From: an uncultured Parabacteroides sp.
Lineage (GTDB): Bacteria > Bacteroidota > Bacteroidia > Bacteroidales > Tannerellaceae
DNA: 64,000 nt
Reading direction: 5' to 3'
Assembly: GCA_934718155.1 (NCBI GenBank)
Contig: CAKUZF010000011.1
Span: forward strand, 8,428-72,427
Below the pieces are notes generated by a model, which was given only the letters and a program-made list of their open reading frames with translations, was not told the DNA's origin and did no database searches. The translations under genes and the position numbers were made by a program. Every line of letters starts with the position of its first letter. Positions within the stretch are counted from its first letter, which is position 1. Below are positions 7,479 through 15,601 of this stretch, one piece after another.

Positions 7479-8018
7479 TCAAGATCCCCTCTTATCGGCG
7501 ATGAGCTGAATGCTATGGGGATCGACCGCAATGGCAGCCGTCAGGAGACCGGGCAGGTCGAGCAGCAGGCGCTTGACACGCGAGCCCCGACGGCTCCATA
7601 GGCGGCCTTCGGTGCCGCTGAGGGGTCCATCCACCATACGTATCTGCTTACTGAAACGAGCGGGCGACGCCTCTTCGGGCTTCAGGAAGTCTACCTCGCA
7701 GGACTGACTGACGGCACGGAGGAACTGGCTCATCCGCTCGTTGTCGATTTTCAGCGGATCGTTTTGCTTGCAGCCCTTCACGTAGCAATATTGCAAGGTG
7801 CCGATCGATCGGACGATGGGATCTAATTGCGCACGGGTGGCCCTCACGAAGACCAAGTCGGGCAGGAAAGGCTGATTGGCGGGTTGCTGGATGGGTGTGA
7901 AGACGCATCCCCCCAATTGATAGCGTTCTTCCTGCAATTCTTGATAGGCTCGCTTCTTGGCATTAGGCCGTTTTAGGTCGCGCAAGACGTACCAAAAAGA
8001 AGGCTCGGAATTTACCAT
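7479..8018 (-). CDS. UpxY-type NusG-family transcription antiterminator
   Basis: A 179-residue NusG paralogue. The N-terminal NGN-like domain runs from WYVLRDLKRPNAKKRAYQ to LPDLVFVRAT. A linker follows, then a KOW-type domain around MVDGPLSGTEGRL (about 129-141). UpxY proteins sit first in capsule loci of Bacteroides and prevent premature termination of their own long operon by acting on the RNA polymerase. Here the gene lies just downstream of a 184-bp segment flanked by 15-bp inverted repeats, matching the phase-variable promoter design of such loci. Oddly, no polysaccharide genes follow: the next gene on the left is the convergent HU gene, whose stop is 63 bases away. The protein looks intact, so it may act in trans or be a remnant. 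Confidence 0.85.
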   Translation of the reverse strand: MVNSEPSFWYVLRDLKRPNAKKRAYQELQEERYQLGGCVFTPIQQPANQPFLPDLVFVRATRAQLDPIVRSIGTLQYCYVKGCKQNDPLKIDNERMSQFLRAVSQSCEVDFLKPEEASPARFSKQIRMVDGPLSGTEGRLWSRRGSRVKRLLLDLPGLLTAAIAVDPHSIQLIADKRGS

Positions 8019-8115
8019 TATTTCAGTTCAGACAAAATTTATGAATCCTGCTTTGTCGCATATCTTCTTATGCAATAGGCAGTTACGAAGGTGTGTCGAA
8101 AAGTTCGTTATCTTT

Positions 8116-8329
8116 CTCTTCGGGAGAGAGGGGAGGCGATTGGTAATAGATTGAAAGCGAAGTGGATATGCTGTCGCTGAAGCAAAAGGGAGCGATAAGC
8201 CTGCGAGAAGCGGCTAATAAGGAAATTTAAGGAAATAATAGAAGTGAAAAAAAAGGAGAAATATATAGGTCTTATATGCAATAAATTAGCTACCTTTACG
8301 GCATGAAAAAATCTCTCTCTCCCGAAGAG
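8116..8329. promoter_or_regulatory. Probable invertible (phase-variable) promoter segment flanked by 15-bp inverted repeats
   Basis: CTCTTCGGGAGAGAG at 8116-8130 is the exact reverse complement of 8315-8329, and flanking bases stop matching on both sides. The 184-bp interior is A+T-rich with no credible gene. Bacteroides capsule loci use site-specific inversion of promoter segments of about this size immediately upstream of upxY. That is the position seen here, 97 bases upstream of the upxY-like start. The only promoter-like box inside faces away from upxY, so this copy may be in the OFF orientation. No recombinase gene is in the window. Confidence 0.7.
8291..8298 (+). promoter_or_regulatory. 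Promoter -7-like box inside the invertible segment, pointing away from upxY
   Basis: TACCTTTA matches TAnnTTTG except for the last base. It faces right, towards the 3' end of gmd. After inversion about the repeats it would lie at 8147-8154 on the minus strand, facing upxY with a leader of about 120 bases. No clear -33 box is visible, so support is moderate. Confidence 0.35.
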
Positions 8330-8358
8330 TGAGAGCACATTTCCCACCCGTTCAGGGA

Positions 8359-8394
8359 TAAAAAAAGGGTGCCATCCGCAACGGATAGCACCCC
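8359..8394 (-). terminator. Rho-independent terminator after gmd
   Basis: On the minus strand GGGTGCTATCCG, a 3-base loop and CGGATGGCACCC form a 12-pair stem followed by TTTTTTT. It lies about 30 bases past the gmd stop and insulates the invertible segment from gmd transcription. Confidence 0.85.
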
Positions 8395-8425
8395 GACATA
8401 AACAACTGGAAGAGGCACGCCTCGC

Positions 8426-9520
8426 CTATTTCACCACGCCCTTCTCCAAATACTCGGCCAAGTTGGTGCGCATAACGCCCGCGACATGATCGGCGGCCAC
8501 CTTCTGCATATCGTGCGCCACCATGATGCGGACCAGCTCCTCGAAAGAGGTGCGCTGGGGATTCCAGCCCAACTGGGTGCGCGCCTTCGTGGGGTCGCCC
8601 CATAGATTGACCACATCCGTAGGCCGATAGAAATCTTCCGACACAGCCACGACCGTCTTGCCCGTCGCCACGTTGATGCCCTTCTCATGGATGCCTTCGC
8701 CCTCCCAACGCAACTCGATGCCCGCATAGCGGAAAGCTAAGGTAGCGAACTCGCGCACGGTGTGCTGCACGCCCGTAGCGATAACGAAGTCTTCGGGCTT
8801 GGGCTGCTGCAGGATTAGCCACATACACTCCACATAGTCTTTGGCATAACCCCAGTCGCGCAGCGAGTCCATGTTGCCCAAATAGAGGCACTCCTGCTTG
8901 CCCTGGGCGATGCGGGCGGCGGCAAGCGTAATCTTGCGCGTCACGAAGGTCTCGCCTCGGCGTTCGCTCTCGTGGTTGAACAGGATGCCCGAGCAGCAGA
9001 ACATGCCGTAGGCCTCGCGATACTCCTTGATGATCCAATAGCCATAGAGCTTGGCCACGGCATAGGGGCTATAGGGATGGAAGGGGGTATTCTCGTTTTG
9101 GGGCACCTCCTCCACCTTGCCATACAGCTCGGAAGTGGATGCCTGGTAGATCTTGCAGTGCTGCTCCAGGTGGTTGGTGCGGACCGCCTCTAAGATGCGC
9201 AACACGCCCACGGCATCGACATTGGCCGTATATTCCGGCGCATCGAACGACACCTGCACATGGCTCTGGGCGGCTAAGTTGTAGATCTCGGTGGGTTGCA
9301 CCTTGCCCACCAGCTTGACGAGCGACATCGAATCGCCCATGTCGGCATAATGGAGGTGGAAGTTGGGGCGGCCCTCCAGGTGGGCGATGCGCTCGCGATA
9401 ATCCACCGAGGAGCGACGGATGATGCCGTGCACCTCATATCCTTTCGCTAAAAGGAACTCGCTCAGGTAGGAGCCGTCTTGACCGGTGACACCGGTAATC
9501 AATGCGATCTGTTTTGTCAT
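8426..9520 (-). CDS. gmd: GDP-mannose 4,6-dehydratase
   Basis: A 364-residue SDR enzyme converting GDP-mannose to GDP-4-keto-6-deoxymannose, the first step to GDP-L-fucose. The NADP-binding motif GVTGQDGSYL lies at about residues 10-19. YRERIAHLEG, STSELYGKV and YAVAKLYGYW supply the usual Thr/Ser, Tyr and Lys catalytic positions. The family-typical FNHESERRGETFVTRKIT segment follows. Length and start (ATG at 9520) are standard. It follows fcl on the same strand with a 32-base gap, so the two likely form one operon, and it is closed by a strong terminator at 8359-8394. Products probably feed fucosylation of surface glycans or glycoproteins, which is widespread in Bacteroidales. Confidence 0.96.
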   Translation of the reverse strand: MTKQIALITGVTGQDGSYLSEFLLAKGYEVHGIIRRSSVDYRERIAHLEGRPNFHLHYADMGDSMSLVKLVGKVQPTEIYNLAAQSHVQVSFDAPEYTANVDAVGVLRILEAVRTNHLEQHCKIYQASTSELYGKVEEVPQNENTPFHPYSPYAVAKLYGYWIIKEYREAYGMFCCSGILFNHESERRGETFVTRKITLAAARIAQGKQECLYLGNMDSLRDWGYAKDYVECMWLILQQPKPEDFVIATGVQHTVREFATLAFRYAGIELRWEGEGIHEKGINVATGKTVVAVSEDFYRPTDVVNLWGDPTKARTQLGWNPQRTSFEELVRIMVAHDMQKVAADHVAGVMRTNLAEYLEKGVVK

Positions 9521-9552
9521 GATTGTATCTTCTTATTTTTCTGATTATTTAC

Positions 9553-10722
9553 TCATTGCGCCAAAGAGGCACGATACCACTCGAACAGGCGGCGCACGCC
9601 CTCGTCGATCTCAACCTTGTGGGTCCAGCCCAAGGCGTGCAGCTTATCTACGTTGGTCAGTTTGCGCAGGGTGCCGTCGGGTTTGGAGGCATCGAACTGG
9701 ATGGTGCCCGTGAAGCCCACGGCCTTCGCCACCAACGCGGAGAGCGCACGGATGGAGAGTTCCTTGCCCGTGCCCACATTGACGTGGCAATTGCGGATCT
9801 CGCCCAAGGAGGGGATGGCTCCTCCCCGACCGGCCGAATGGTTGCGATCGACCACGCCATCGGCCCTGTTGCCATACTGCACGGAGGAGTACTTCTCTAT
9901 GCCGATGATGTCGGCGAAATCGACATTTAAGAGCAGGTGTACCGAGGCATCCGCCATGTCGTCGCTCCACAGGAACTCGCGCAAGGGGGAGCCCGTGCCC
10001 CAAAGCGTCACCCGGTTCGAGTCTATACCATACTTATGCAGGACGCGCAGTATCTCCTCGTGTGAGGCGCGCCCGTCTACCCCCTCGACTGGACGTTTGT
10101 CGAGGTCGGCGGCGATGCGCCCCCAGTCGCCTTCGGCGATGAGCTTGGCCAGATAGACCTTGCGCATCATGGCGGGCATGACGTGGGAGTTCTCCAGATG
10201 GAAGTTGTCGTTGGGCCCATAGAGGTTGGTGGGCATGACGGCGATGTAGTTGGTGCCATACTGCAGGTTGTACGATTCGCACATCTTCAACCCCGCGATC
10301 TTGGCGATGGCATATTCTTCGTTGGTGTATTCCAGCGGGCCACTGAGCAGGCAGTCTTCGCGCATCGGCTGGGGAGCGCACTTGGGATAGATGCAGGTGG
10401 AGCCTAAGAAGAGCAACTTCCGCACCCCATGGGCATAGGCTTGGCTGATGACGTTGCACTGGATCATCATGTTCTGCATGATGAAGTCGGCCCGATAGAG
10501 CGAGTTGGCCATGATGCCTCCCACGAAAGCGGCCGCCAACACCACGGCCTCGGGGCGTTCCTCGTCGAAAAAGCGCTTCACGGCCTGCTGGTCGGTCAGG
10601 TCGAGCGTCTGATGGCTGCGCCCAACAAGGTTGGTATAGCCCCGATGAAGCAGGTTGTTCCAGATGGCAGAGCCCACCAGGCCCCGATGACCCGCGATAT
10701 AGATCTTGCTGTTTTTATCCAT
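9553..10722 (-). CDS. fcl: GDP-L-fucose synthase (epimerase/reductase)
   Basis: A 389-residue SDR enzyme that epimerises and reduces the Gmd product to GDP-L-fucose. The N-terminal motif is GHRGLVGSAI. GSTCIYPK supplies the catalytic Ser/Cys region, and YAIAKIAGLKMCESY the catalytic Tyr and Lys. The protein is longer than the enterobacterial enzyme of about 320 residues because of two insertions: one after VYLAKLIAEG (about residue 195) and one after LLLNVDFADI (about residue 270). Long forms of this kind are usual in Bacteroidales as far as I recall. It is the first gene of the fcl-gmd pair and starts just after the serS terminator, so it has its own promoter in the short spacer or relies on read-through. 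Confidence 0.94.
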   Translation of the reverse strand: MDKNSKIYIAGHRGLVGSAIWNNLLHRGYTNLVGRSHQTLDLTDQQAVKRFFDEERPEAVVLAAAFVGGIMANSLYRADFIMQNMMIQCNVISQAYAHGVRKLLFLGSTCIYPKCAPQPMREDCLLSGPLEYTNEEYAIAKIAGLKMCESYNLQYGTNYIAVMPTNLYGPNDNFHLENSHVMPAMMRKVYLAKLIAEGDWGRIAADLDKRPVEGVDGRASHEEILRVLHKYGIDSNRVTLWGTGSPLREFLWSDDMADASVHLLLNVDFADIIGIEKYSSVQYGNRADGVVDRNHSAGRGGAIPSLGEIRNCHVNVGTGKELSIRALSALVAKAVGFTGTIQFDASKPDGTLRKLTNVDKLHALGWTHKVEIDEGVRRLFEWYRASLAQ

Positions 10723-10740
10723 ACTATTTGAGATGAAACA

Positions 10741-10770
10741 GAAAAGGGCTGCTCAAATCCGGCAGCCCCT
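10741..10770 (-). terminator. Rho-independent terminator after serS
   Basis: On the minus strand GGGGCTGC, a 9-base loop and GCAGCCC are followed by TTTTCTGTTT, 35 bases past the serS stop. Confidence 0.75.
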
Positions 10771-10805
10771 TCCTTCTACTTGATATTCTTGTTAAGCCCC
10801 CTGAC

Positions 10806-12080
10806 TTATTTGATCATGTCGAAACCGGTGTAGGGCACCAATACCTTCGGAATGCGGATGCCCTCGGGGGTCTGGTTGTTCTCTAACAACGCGGCAACGA
10901 TGCGCGGCAAGGCCAAGGCGCTACCGTTCAGGGTGTGGCAGAGCTGGATCTTCTTGTTCTCGTCGCGATAGCGGCACTTCAAGCGGTTGGCCTGATAGGT
11001 GTCGAAATTAGAGACAGAGCTAACCTCCAACCAACGCTTTTGCGCCTCGGAATAGACCTCGAAGTCGAAGCAGATGGCCGACGTGAAGCTCATGTCGCCG
11101 CCACAGAGGCGCAGGATGCGATAGGGCAACTCCAGCTTCTGCAGCAATCCCTCGACATGGTTGAGCATCTCCTGGTGAGACTGCTTGGAATGCTCGGGGG
11201 TGTCGATGCGGACAATCTCGATCTTCGAGAACTCGTGCAGACGGTTCAAGCCGCGCACGTCCTTACCGTAGGAGCCTGCCTCGCGGCGGAAGCACTGGGT
11301 GTAGGCGCAGTTCTTGATGGGGAGCTGCTTCTCGTCGAGGATCACGTCGCGATAGATATTGGTGACGGGCACCTCGGCGGTCGGGATGAGATAGAGGTCG
11401 TCGACCTCGCAATGATACATCTGTCCCTCCTTGTCGGGCAGCTGACCCGTGCCATAGCCGGAAGCGGCATTCACCACCGTAGGCGGCATGATCTCGGTGT
11501 AGCCTGCCTCGCGAGCCTGATCGAGGAAGAAGTTGATCAACGCACGCTGCAAGCGAGCGCCCTGTCCCTTATAGACGGGGAAGCCAGCACCCGTGATCTT
11601 CACGCCCAAGTCGAAGTCGATCAGGTCGTACTTCTTCGCCAACTCCCAGTGGGGCAACGCGTTCTTAGGCAGCTCAGTCTCCATACCGCCCATCTTCTCG
11701 ACCACATTATCCTCGGCAGAGGTTCCCTCGGGCACCTCGTCGTAGGGCACGTTGGGGATGGTGTAGAGCAGCGCCTGCAAATCGGCAGCGGCTTGATCCA
11801 TCTCGGCCTGCAGGCTCTTGCTGACCTCCTTGATGTCGGCCACACGCTTCTTCGCCGCCTCGGCCTCCTCCTTCTGGCCCGCCTTCATCAGCTGACCGAT
11901 CGATTTGGATGTGGCATTGATCTCTGCCAGGTTCTTATCTAATTCATTTTGTGTGCTACGTCGTTTATCGTTCAATTCCAGCACTTTGGCTACGACTTCC
12001 TTCGCATCCTTGAAGTGCTTCTTCTCCAATCCGCGGATCACCGCGTCGGTGTTGTCTGTGATTAATTTGATTGTCAACAT
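10806..12080 (-). CDS. serS: Seryl-tRNA synthetase
   Basis: A class II aminoacyl-tRNA synthetase of 424 residues that charges tRNA-Ser (and tRNA-Sec where present). The first 110 residues form the long antiparallel coiled-coil tRNA-binding arm (rich in Lys, Glu and Ala). The catalytic core shows motif 2 (FRREAGSYGKDVRGLNRLHEF) and, near the C-terminus, motif 3 in a segment ending in NGSALALPRIVAALLENNQ. TAEVPVTN marks the serine/ATP site region. Length and order are standard. It is a single-gene unit with its own -7 box at 12116-12123 and a terminator at 10741-10770. Confidence 0.98.
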   Translation of the reverse strand: MLTIKLITDNTDAVIRGLEKKHFKDAKEVVAKVLELNDKRRSTQNELDKNLAEINATSKSIGQLMKAGQKEEAEAAKKRVADIKEVSKSLQAEMDQAAADLQALLYTIPNVPYDEVPEGTSAEDNVVEKMGGMETELPKNALPHWELAKKYDLIDFDLGVKITGAGFPVYKGQGARLQRALINFFLDQAREAGYTEIMPPTVVNAASGYGTGQLPDKEGQMYHCEVDDLYLIPTAEVPVTNIYRDVILDEKQLPIKNCAYTQCFRREAGSYGKDVRGLNRLHEFSKIEIVRIDTPEHSKQSHQEMLNHVEGLLQKLELPYRILRLCGGDMSFTSAICFDFEVYSEAQKRWLEVSSVSNFDTYQANRLKCRYRDENKKIQLCHTLNGSALALPRIVAALLENNQTPEGIRIPKVLVPYTGFDMIK

Positions 12081-12115
12081 ATACTCTTATGTTTTATATT
12101 GTCTTTTCCAAGGTG

Positions 12116-12123
12116 CAAATGTA
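12116..12123 (-). promoter_or_regulatory. Promoter -7 box for serS
   Basis: On the minus strand TACATTTG fits TAnnTTTG exactly, 36 bases upstream of the serS ATG. No clear -33 box is seen in the expected place. It lies in the short spacer just past the end of the NlpC/P60 gene. Confidence 0.55.
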
Positions 12124-12131
12124 ATGATTTT

Positions 12132-12725
12132 TTAGTTTACGCGGCCACCCGTGAGCCAAGTTCTTATATAATACGGCTCACTGAGGCTGCTCACCACCAC
12201 TCCACTGGAGGTGCTGGTATGGATGAAGCGGCCATTCTTGAGGTAGATCCCCACATGGGTAGGTCGGCCCCGCTTCCCCCCCTTCGTGGTCTTGAAGAAG
12301 ACCAAGTCGCCCTCGCGCAGGTTGGCCCTCGACACCTTCTTGCAGTCGCGCCGCAGCATGTCGGCCGCCGAACGTTCGAGCCGCTTGCCATAGACCGCCC
12401 GATAGACAATCGCCACGAAGCCTGAGCAGTCTACGCCCCGCTTGCTGTTGCCTCCCAACCGATGGGGCACACCGAGCCAGCGGGCCCCCTCGTTGTAGAG
12501 ATAAATATTATCGTGATCGGTGATGCGCACCCCATAGAGGCGGGCCAGCTCCTTGGGTCCCTTGAAGTCGGCAGGCAGCGTCACCCACTCCGGCTTGCGC
12601 GAGCCGCAACCGCCAAGCAGCAGGCCGCAGCAGAAGACGAACAGCAGGCGCAAAAAGGCTCCTCGGCGCATCGCAGGCAAAACGATTCGCTGAGCGATAG
12701 GCGAAGAAAACAGGCGGGTCGTCAT
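12132..12725 (-). CDS. NlpC/P60-family cell-wall peptidase lipoprotein
   Basis: A 197-residue protein with a hydrophobic N-terminus ending in a lipobox, LLLGGC (Cys40 from the first ATG, or Cys22 if translation starts at Met19, base 12671). The C-terminal half is an NlpC/P60 domain: GVDCSGFVAIVY gives catalytic Cys100, and RPTHVGIYL gives His157, with a later polar residue completing the triad. Such enzymes cut D-Glu-diamino-acid bonds in murein peptides, here probably on the periplasmic face of the outer membrane. The Met19 start gives a more ordinary lipoprotein signal, but the first ATG overlaps the stop of the response-regulator gene as ATGA, which suggests coupling. It ends the kinase-regulator-peptidase operon. 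Confidence 0.9.
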   Translation of the reverse strand: MTTRLFSSPIAQRIVLPAMRRGAFLRLLFVFCCGLLLGGCGSRKPEWVTLPADFKGPKELARLYGVRITDHDNIYLYNEGARWLGVPHRLGGNSKRGVDCSGFVAIVYRAVYGKRLERSAADMLRRDCKKVSRANLREGDLVFFKTTKGGKRGRPTHVGIYLKNGRFIHTSTSSGVVVSSLSEPYYIRTWLTGGRVN

Positions 12726-13453
12726 AGCGTAGGAAGATTGGCTTTGAGATAGTTCGTAAAGGCATCGCGGTAGGCATCGGTCACGTGGATGATCTCCTTG
12801 CCGATGTAGATGCAGTTGTTGCGATCGACCTTGCGAATCTTGTCGAGCGCAACGATGTAGGAACGATGCACACGCATGAAGCGGCCCGCGGGCAGCATCT
12901 CCTCCATCGCCTTCATGGTGACATGGGTGATGACCCCCTTCGGCTCATCGTCGAGGTAGAGCACCACATAGTCTTTCAACCCCGCCACATAGAGGATGCT
13001 GTTGACGTCGATCTGCTTCAGCTCGCCCTCCACTCGCACGAAAAGACTCTCGCGCTCGGCCTCCTTCTGCTGGCTCTCGCGGGCCTGCTCTTGCAGTTCG
13101 AACCACTGGCGGGCCTTCTCGGCCGCCTGCAGGAACTTGTGGTAACGAATGGGCTTCAACAGGAAGTCGAGGGCGTTGACCTCGTAGCTATCGAAGGCAT
13201 ACTCCTTGAAGGCCGTGGCGAAGATGACACGGGTCTCGGGCGGCACCATGCGCGAGAGGTTCAGCCCGTCGAGGTCGGGCATCTGGATGTCTAAGAAAAG
13301 CAGATCGACGGGCTGTTTGCTCAACTCCGAGAGCGCCAGCACGGGATCGGTGTAGGAGGCGACGAGCCGCAAATAGGGCGTTCGCTTGACAAAGCTCTCT
13401 AAGAGCTGCACGGCCAGGGGCTCATCGTCGACAATAATACAGGATAATTCCAT
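12722..13453 (-). CDS. LytTR-family response regulator
   Basis: A 243-residue two-domain regulator. The receiver domain (1-120) has the acidic pair VDDEP, the phosphoacceptor Asp55 in FLDIQMPDLDGL, the Thr/Ser region ATAFKEYA, and the conserved Lys in LLKPIRY. A short linker leads to a LytTR DNA-binding domain (about 140-240), with FVRVEGELKQIDVNSILYV at its start and FMRVHRSYIV near the middle. LytTR regulators usually bind upstream of a few envelope or exporter genes. It lies 16 bases downstream of the sensor kinase and overlaps the NlpC/P60 gene by four bases, so the peptidase may be a target or simply co-expressed. Confidence 0.95.
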   Translation of the reverse strand: MELSCIIVDDEPLAVQLLESFVKRTPYLRLVASYTDPVLALSELSKQPVDLLFLDIQMPDLDGLNLSRMVPPETRVIFATAFKEYAFDSYEVNALDFLLKPIRYHKFLQAAEKARQWFELQEQARESQQKEAERESLFVRVEGELKQIDVNSILYVAGLKDYVVLYLDDEPKGVITHVTMKAMEEMLPAGRFMRVHRSYIVALDKIRKVDRNNCIYIGKEIIHVTDAYRDAFTNYLKANLPTL

Positions 13454-13469
13454 AGGTAAATTCTGAATG

Positions 13470-14492
13470 TTACATATTTAATAAGGTGATGCGCACGCTA
13501 TAGGTGTCGTCGGCCAGCCACTGCGCATACCGATAGCGGCCGGGATAGAGCAGTTCGAGGCGGCGATGGAGGTTTTCCACGCCTATGCCCGAGCCGCTAC
13601 GGTCGGTGTCGTGCTTCGGGTCGTTGCTGTTCTCGGCGGTAAAGACCAGGTTGTCGGCTTCCCACGACAAACGGATGCGCACGAAGGAGCGTTTCCTGCT
13701 GTTGACGCCATGCTTGAAGGCATTCTCGATCACCGAGATGAAGAGCAGCGGGGCGATCTGCACGGGGTGAGGAGGCGCATCAAACCGGGTATCGACCGTG
13801 GTCAGGCTGTTGCAACGAAGCCGCATCAGGTCGATATAATTGGTCATAAACTCCACCTCGTCGCCAAGGGGAACGCGGTCGCGGTTCGAGTCGTAGAGGG
13901 CATAGCGCAGCAGGTCGCTCAGCTGGCCGATGCTGTCTTGCGCCGAATCGGCATCGATCTGCACGAGCGACGAGATGTTGTTCAACGTGTTGAAAAGGAA
14001 GTGAGGGTTCAGCTGGTTCTTCAGCCAAGCCAGCTCGGCATCGGCATGCTTGCGCTTCTCCTCCTGGAAGGCAATGCGCATCTCGTTCCAACGCAGGGCG
14101 TAGCGAATGGCCACAGGGGCCGACACCACCAAGGCATCGGAGAAGAAGATGCCGAAACCAATCATATAAATACCCACGCGCCATTCCGGCCCCGCATTGG
14201 CCGAAATAGCCGTCAGCACAGTGGCCATCTGGAATATGGTAATCAGCAGGTTGCAGACGAAAAACCAACCCTTGCGGCGACGGAAAAGCAGATAGGGAAT
14301 CAACACATAGAAGTTGACGAAATAGAACGAGCCATACCAAAAGACGAAGCGTGCGCTACTCTTCAGAATTTCCCGGGCCGCATCCAGGCTCATCTCGGTG
14401 AGGAAAGCGATCATCACGGGGATGAGCCACAACAGGAGCCACCCCGCCACTTGGGCGGCAGCCAACACCCACGTATTCTTATCAAGTTTCAT
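13470..14492 (-). CDS. LytS/YehU-type sensor histidine kinase
   Basis: A 340-residue membrane kinase. Four hydrophobic segments lie within residues 8-130. A short coiled coil follows, then the His_kinase motif LNPHFLFNTLNNISS with phosphoacceptor His164. The N-box is ENAFKHGVNSR, and a Gly-rich segment GSGIGVENLHRRL closes the ATP site. This is the YehU/LytS class, which lacks a periplasmic sensor domain and instead senses through its membrane part. The partner LytTR regulator follows directly. The gene is divergent from the TPP riboswitch and thiamine operon, with about 290 bases between the two starts. Confidence 0.94.
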   Translation of the reverse strand: MKLDKNTWVLAAAQVAGWLLLWLIPVMIAFLTEMSLDAAREILKSSARFVFWYGSFYFVNFYVLIPYLLFRRRKGWFFVCNLLITIFQMATVLTAISANAGPEWRVGIYMIGFGIFFSDALVVSAPVAIRYALRWNEMRIAFQEEKRKHADAELAWLKNQLNPHFLFNTLNNISSLVQIDADSAQDSIGQLSDLLRYALYDSNRDRVPLGDEVEFMTNYIDLMRLRCNSLTTVDTRFDAPPHPVQIAPLLFISVIENAFKHGVNSRKRSFVRIRLSWEADNLVFTAENSNDPKHDTDRSGSGIGVENLHRRLELLYPGRYRYAQWLADDTYSVRITLLNM

Positions 14493-14616
14493 AGCATTGC
14501 GGTTGAGGGCTGCCCCAACGGCAGAGCAGCCGACGACAAAGATAACGATTTCGGCTATGGGTAGAAAATAATCGTTATTTTTTTAGCCAAGCGCTATCAC
14601 GAATCGGAAATATCTT

Positions 14617-14624
14617 TATATTTG
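14617..14624 (+). promoter_or_regulatory. Promoter -7 box of the thiamine operon
   Basis: TATATTTG matches TAnnTTTG exactly and sits about 12 bases upstream of the TPP riboswitch. No good -33 TTTG is seen at the usual spacing. Confidence 0.6.
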
Positions 14625-14635
14625 TGGCATCAAAC

Positions 14636-14732
14636 CATTGCGAGGGGTGCAGCATGGAGGTCTCCATTGACTGCTGAGATTATACCCATAGAACCTGATG
14701 CGGATCATGCCGACGAAGGGAATGCAGAATGA
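14636..14732 (+). ncRNA. TPP riboswitch
   Basis: The conserved THI-box elements are in order: GAGGGGTGC (14642-14650), CTGAGAT, ACCC, GAACCTGATGCGGATCATGCCGACG and GAAGGGA. They are flanked by short pairing ends. The element is directly upstream of thiD, 51 bases from its ATG, so thiamine pyrophosphate should switch off the operon, either by termination or by hiding the translation start. I see no clear terminator hairpin with a T-run between the element and thiD, so translational control seems more likely. Confidence 0.95.
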
Positions 14733-14782
14733 GTCCGACCAAGCCTCACTCCCCGTGTACATTATTATATATAGAGAGAACG

Positions 14783-15601
14783 ATGAACTATATTTGTGCA
14801 CTCAGTATCGCGGGATCCGACAGTTGCGGAGGTGCGGGCATCCAAGCCGATATCAAGACATTCTCAGCCTTAGGGGTGTATGCCACTACGGCGATTACCG
14901 CCATCACGGTGCAGAACACCTGTGGGGTGACGGCCGTACAGGCCGTGGAGCCACGGATTGTGGCCGGACAGATTGAGGCGGTGATGCAAGACGTGGCACC
15001 AAAGGCGGTGAAGGTCGGGATGGTGAACGACAAGCCCACCATCCAAGCGATTGCCGACACGCTGGGCCGCTATCGGCCCACCCACCTGGTGGTAGACCCC
15101 GTGATGGTGGCAACCAGCGGCGACCGGCTGATGCAAGCCGACGCCCTGAGCCTTTTCGAACAGGAGCTGCTGCCGATGGCCACCCTCCTCACCCCCAACG
15201 TGCCCGAGGCCGAACTCTTAGCGGATATGACGATCGACTCCGTAGCAGCGATGGAGGCCGCCGCCCAGCGCATCTTGGCCAAGGGCTGCCAAGCGGTGTT
15301 GATCAAAGGCGGACACCTGGCCGGCGACGTGAAGGCAGACCGCCTGTTTCGGGCAACAGGCGAAACCGCCGACTTCAAAGCGGCGCACGTGGAGACCCGC
15401 AACACGCATGGAACGGGCTGCACACTCTCTTCGGCCATCACCGCCCAGTTGGCGTTGGGCCACCCGCTGACAGAGGCCATCTGGCTGGCGAAGCGCTACC
15501 TGACCGAGGCGTTGCGCCAAGGGGCCGACGTGGCCATCGGCAAGGGGCATGGCCCCGTGAATCACTTTTATCAACCTCTACCATTAGTTAAGAAGCCATG
15601 A
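14783..15601 (+). CDS. thiD: Hydroxymethylpyrimidine (phosphate) kinase
   Basis: The ATG at 14783 gives 272 residues beginning MNYICALSIAGSDSCGGAG, the normal ThiD N-terminus; an upstream start at 14729 would extend into riboswitch sequence. It phosphorylates HMP and HMP-phosphate to HMP-pyrophosphate, one half of thiamine phosphate. A ribokinase-like fold is shown by GSDSCGGAGIQADIKT for substrate binding, VDPVMVATSG, LLTPNVPEAE, and the anion-hole motif NTHGTGCTLSS near the C-terminus. Its stop overlaps the thiE start as ATGA. It is the first gene after the TPP riboswitch. In many relatives thiD is elsewhere or fused, so its place at the head of this operon is a local feature. Confidence 0.95.
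   Translation: MNYICALSIAGSDSCGGAGIQADIKTFSALGVYATTAITAITVQNTCGVTAVQAVEPRIVAGQIEAVMQDVAPKAVKVGMVNDKPTIQAIADTLGRYRPTHLVVDPVMVATSGDRLMQADALSLFEQELLPMATLLTPNVPEAELLADMTIDSVAAMEAAAQRILAKGCQAVLIKGGHLAGDVKADRLFRATGETADFKAAHVETRNTHGTGCTLSSAITAQLALGHPLTEAIWLAKRYLTEALRQGADVAIGKGHGPVNHFYQPLPLVKKP

Noticed and set aside
8108..8347. Small minus-strand frame in the invertible segment
   Set aside because: It spans both inverted repeats and has random-looking composition; the region is better explained as a promoter switch.
1..8400. Integrated mobile element
   Set aside because: Composition suggests acquired DNA, but no integrase, transposase, terminal repeats or tRNA attachment site is visible.
10935..11942. 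Long plus-strand frame antisense to serS
   Set aside because: It is the mirror of a strongly coded synthetase in G+C-rich DNA, with Leu/Asp/Gly-biased composition and no homology.
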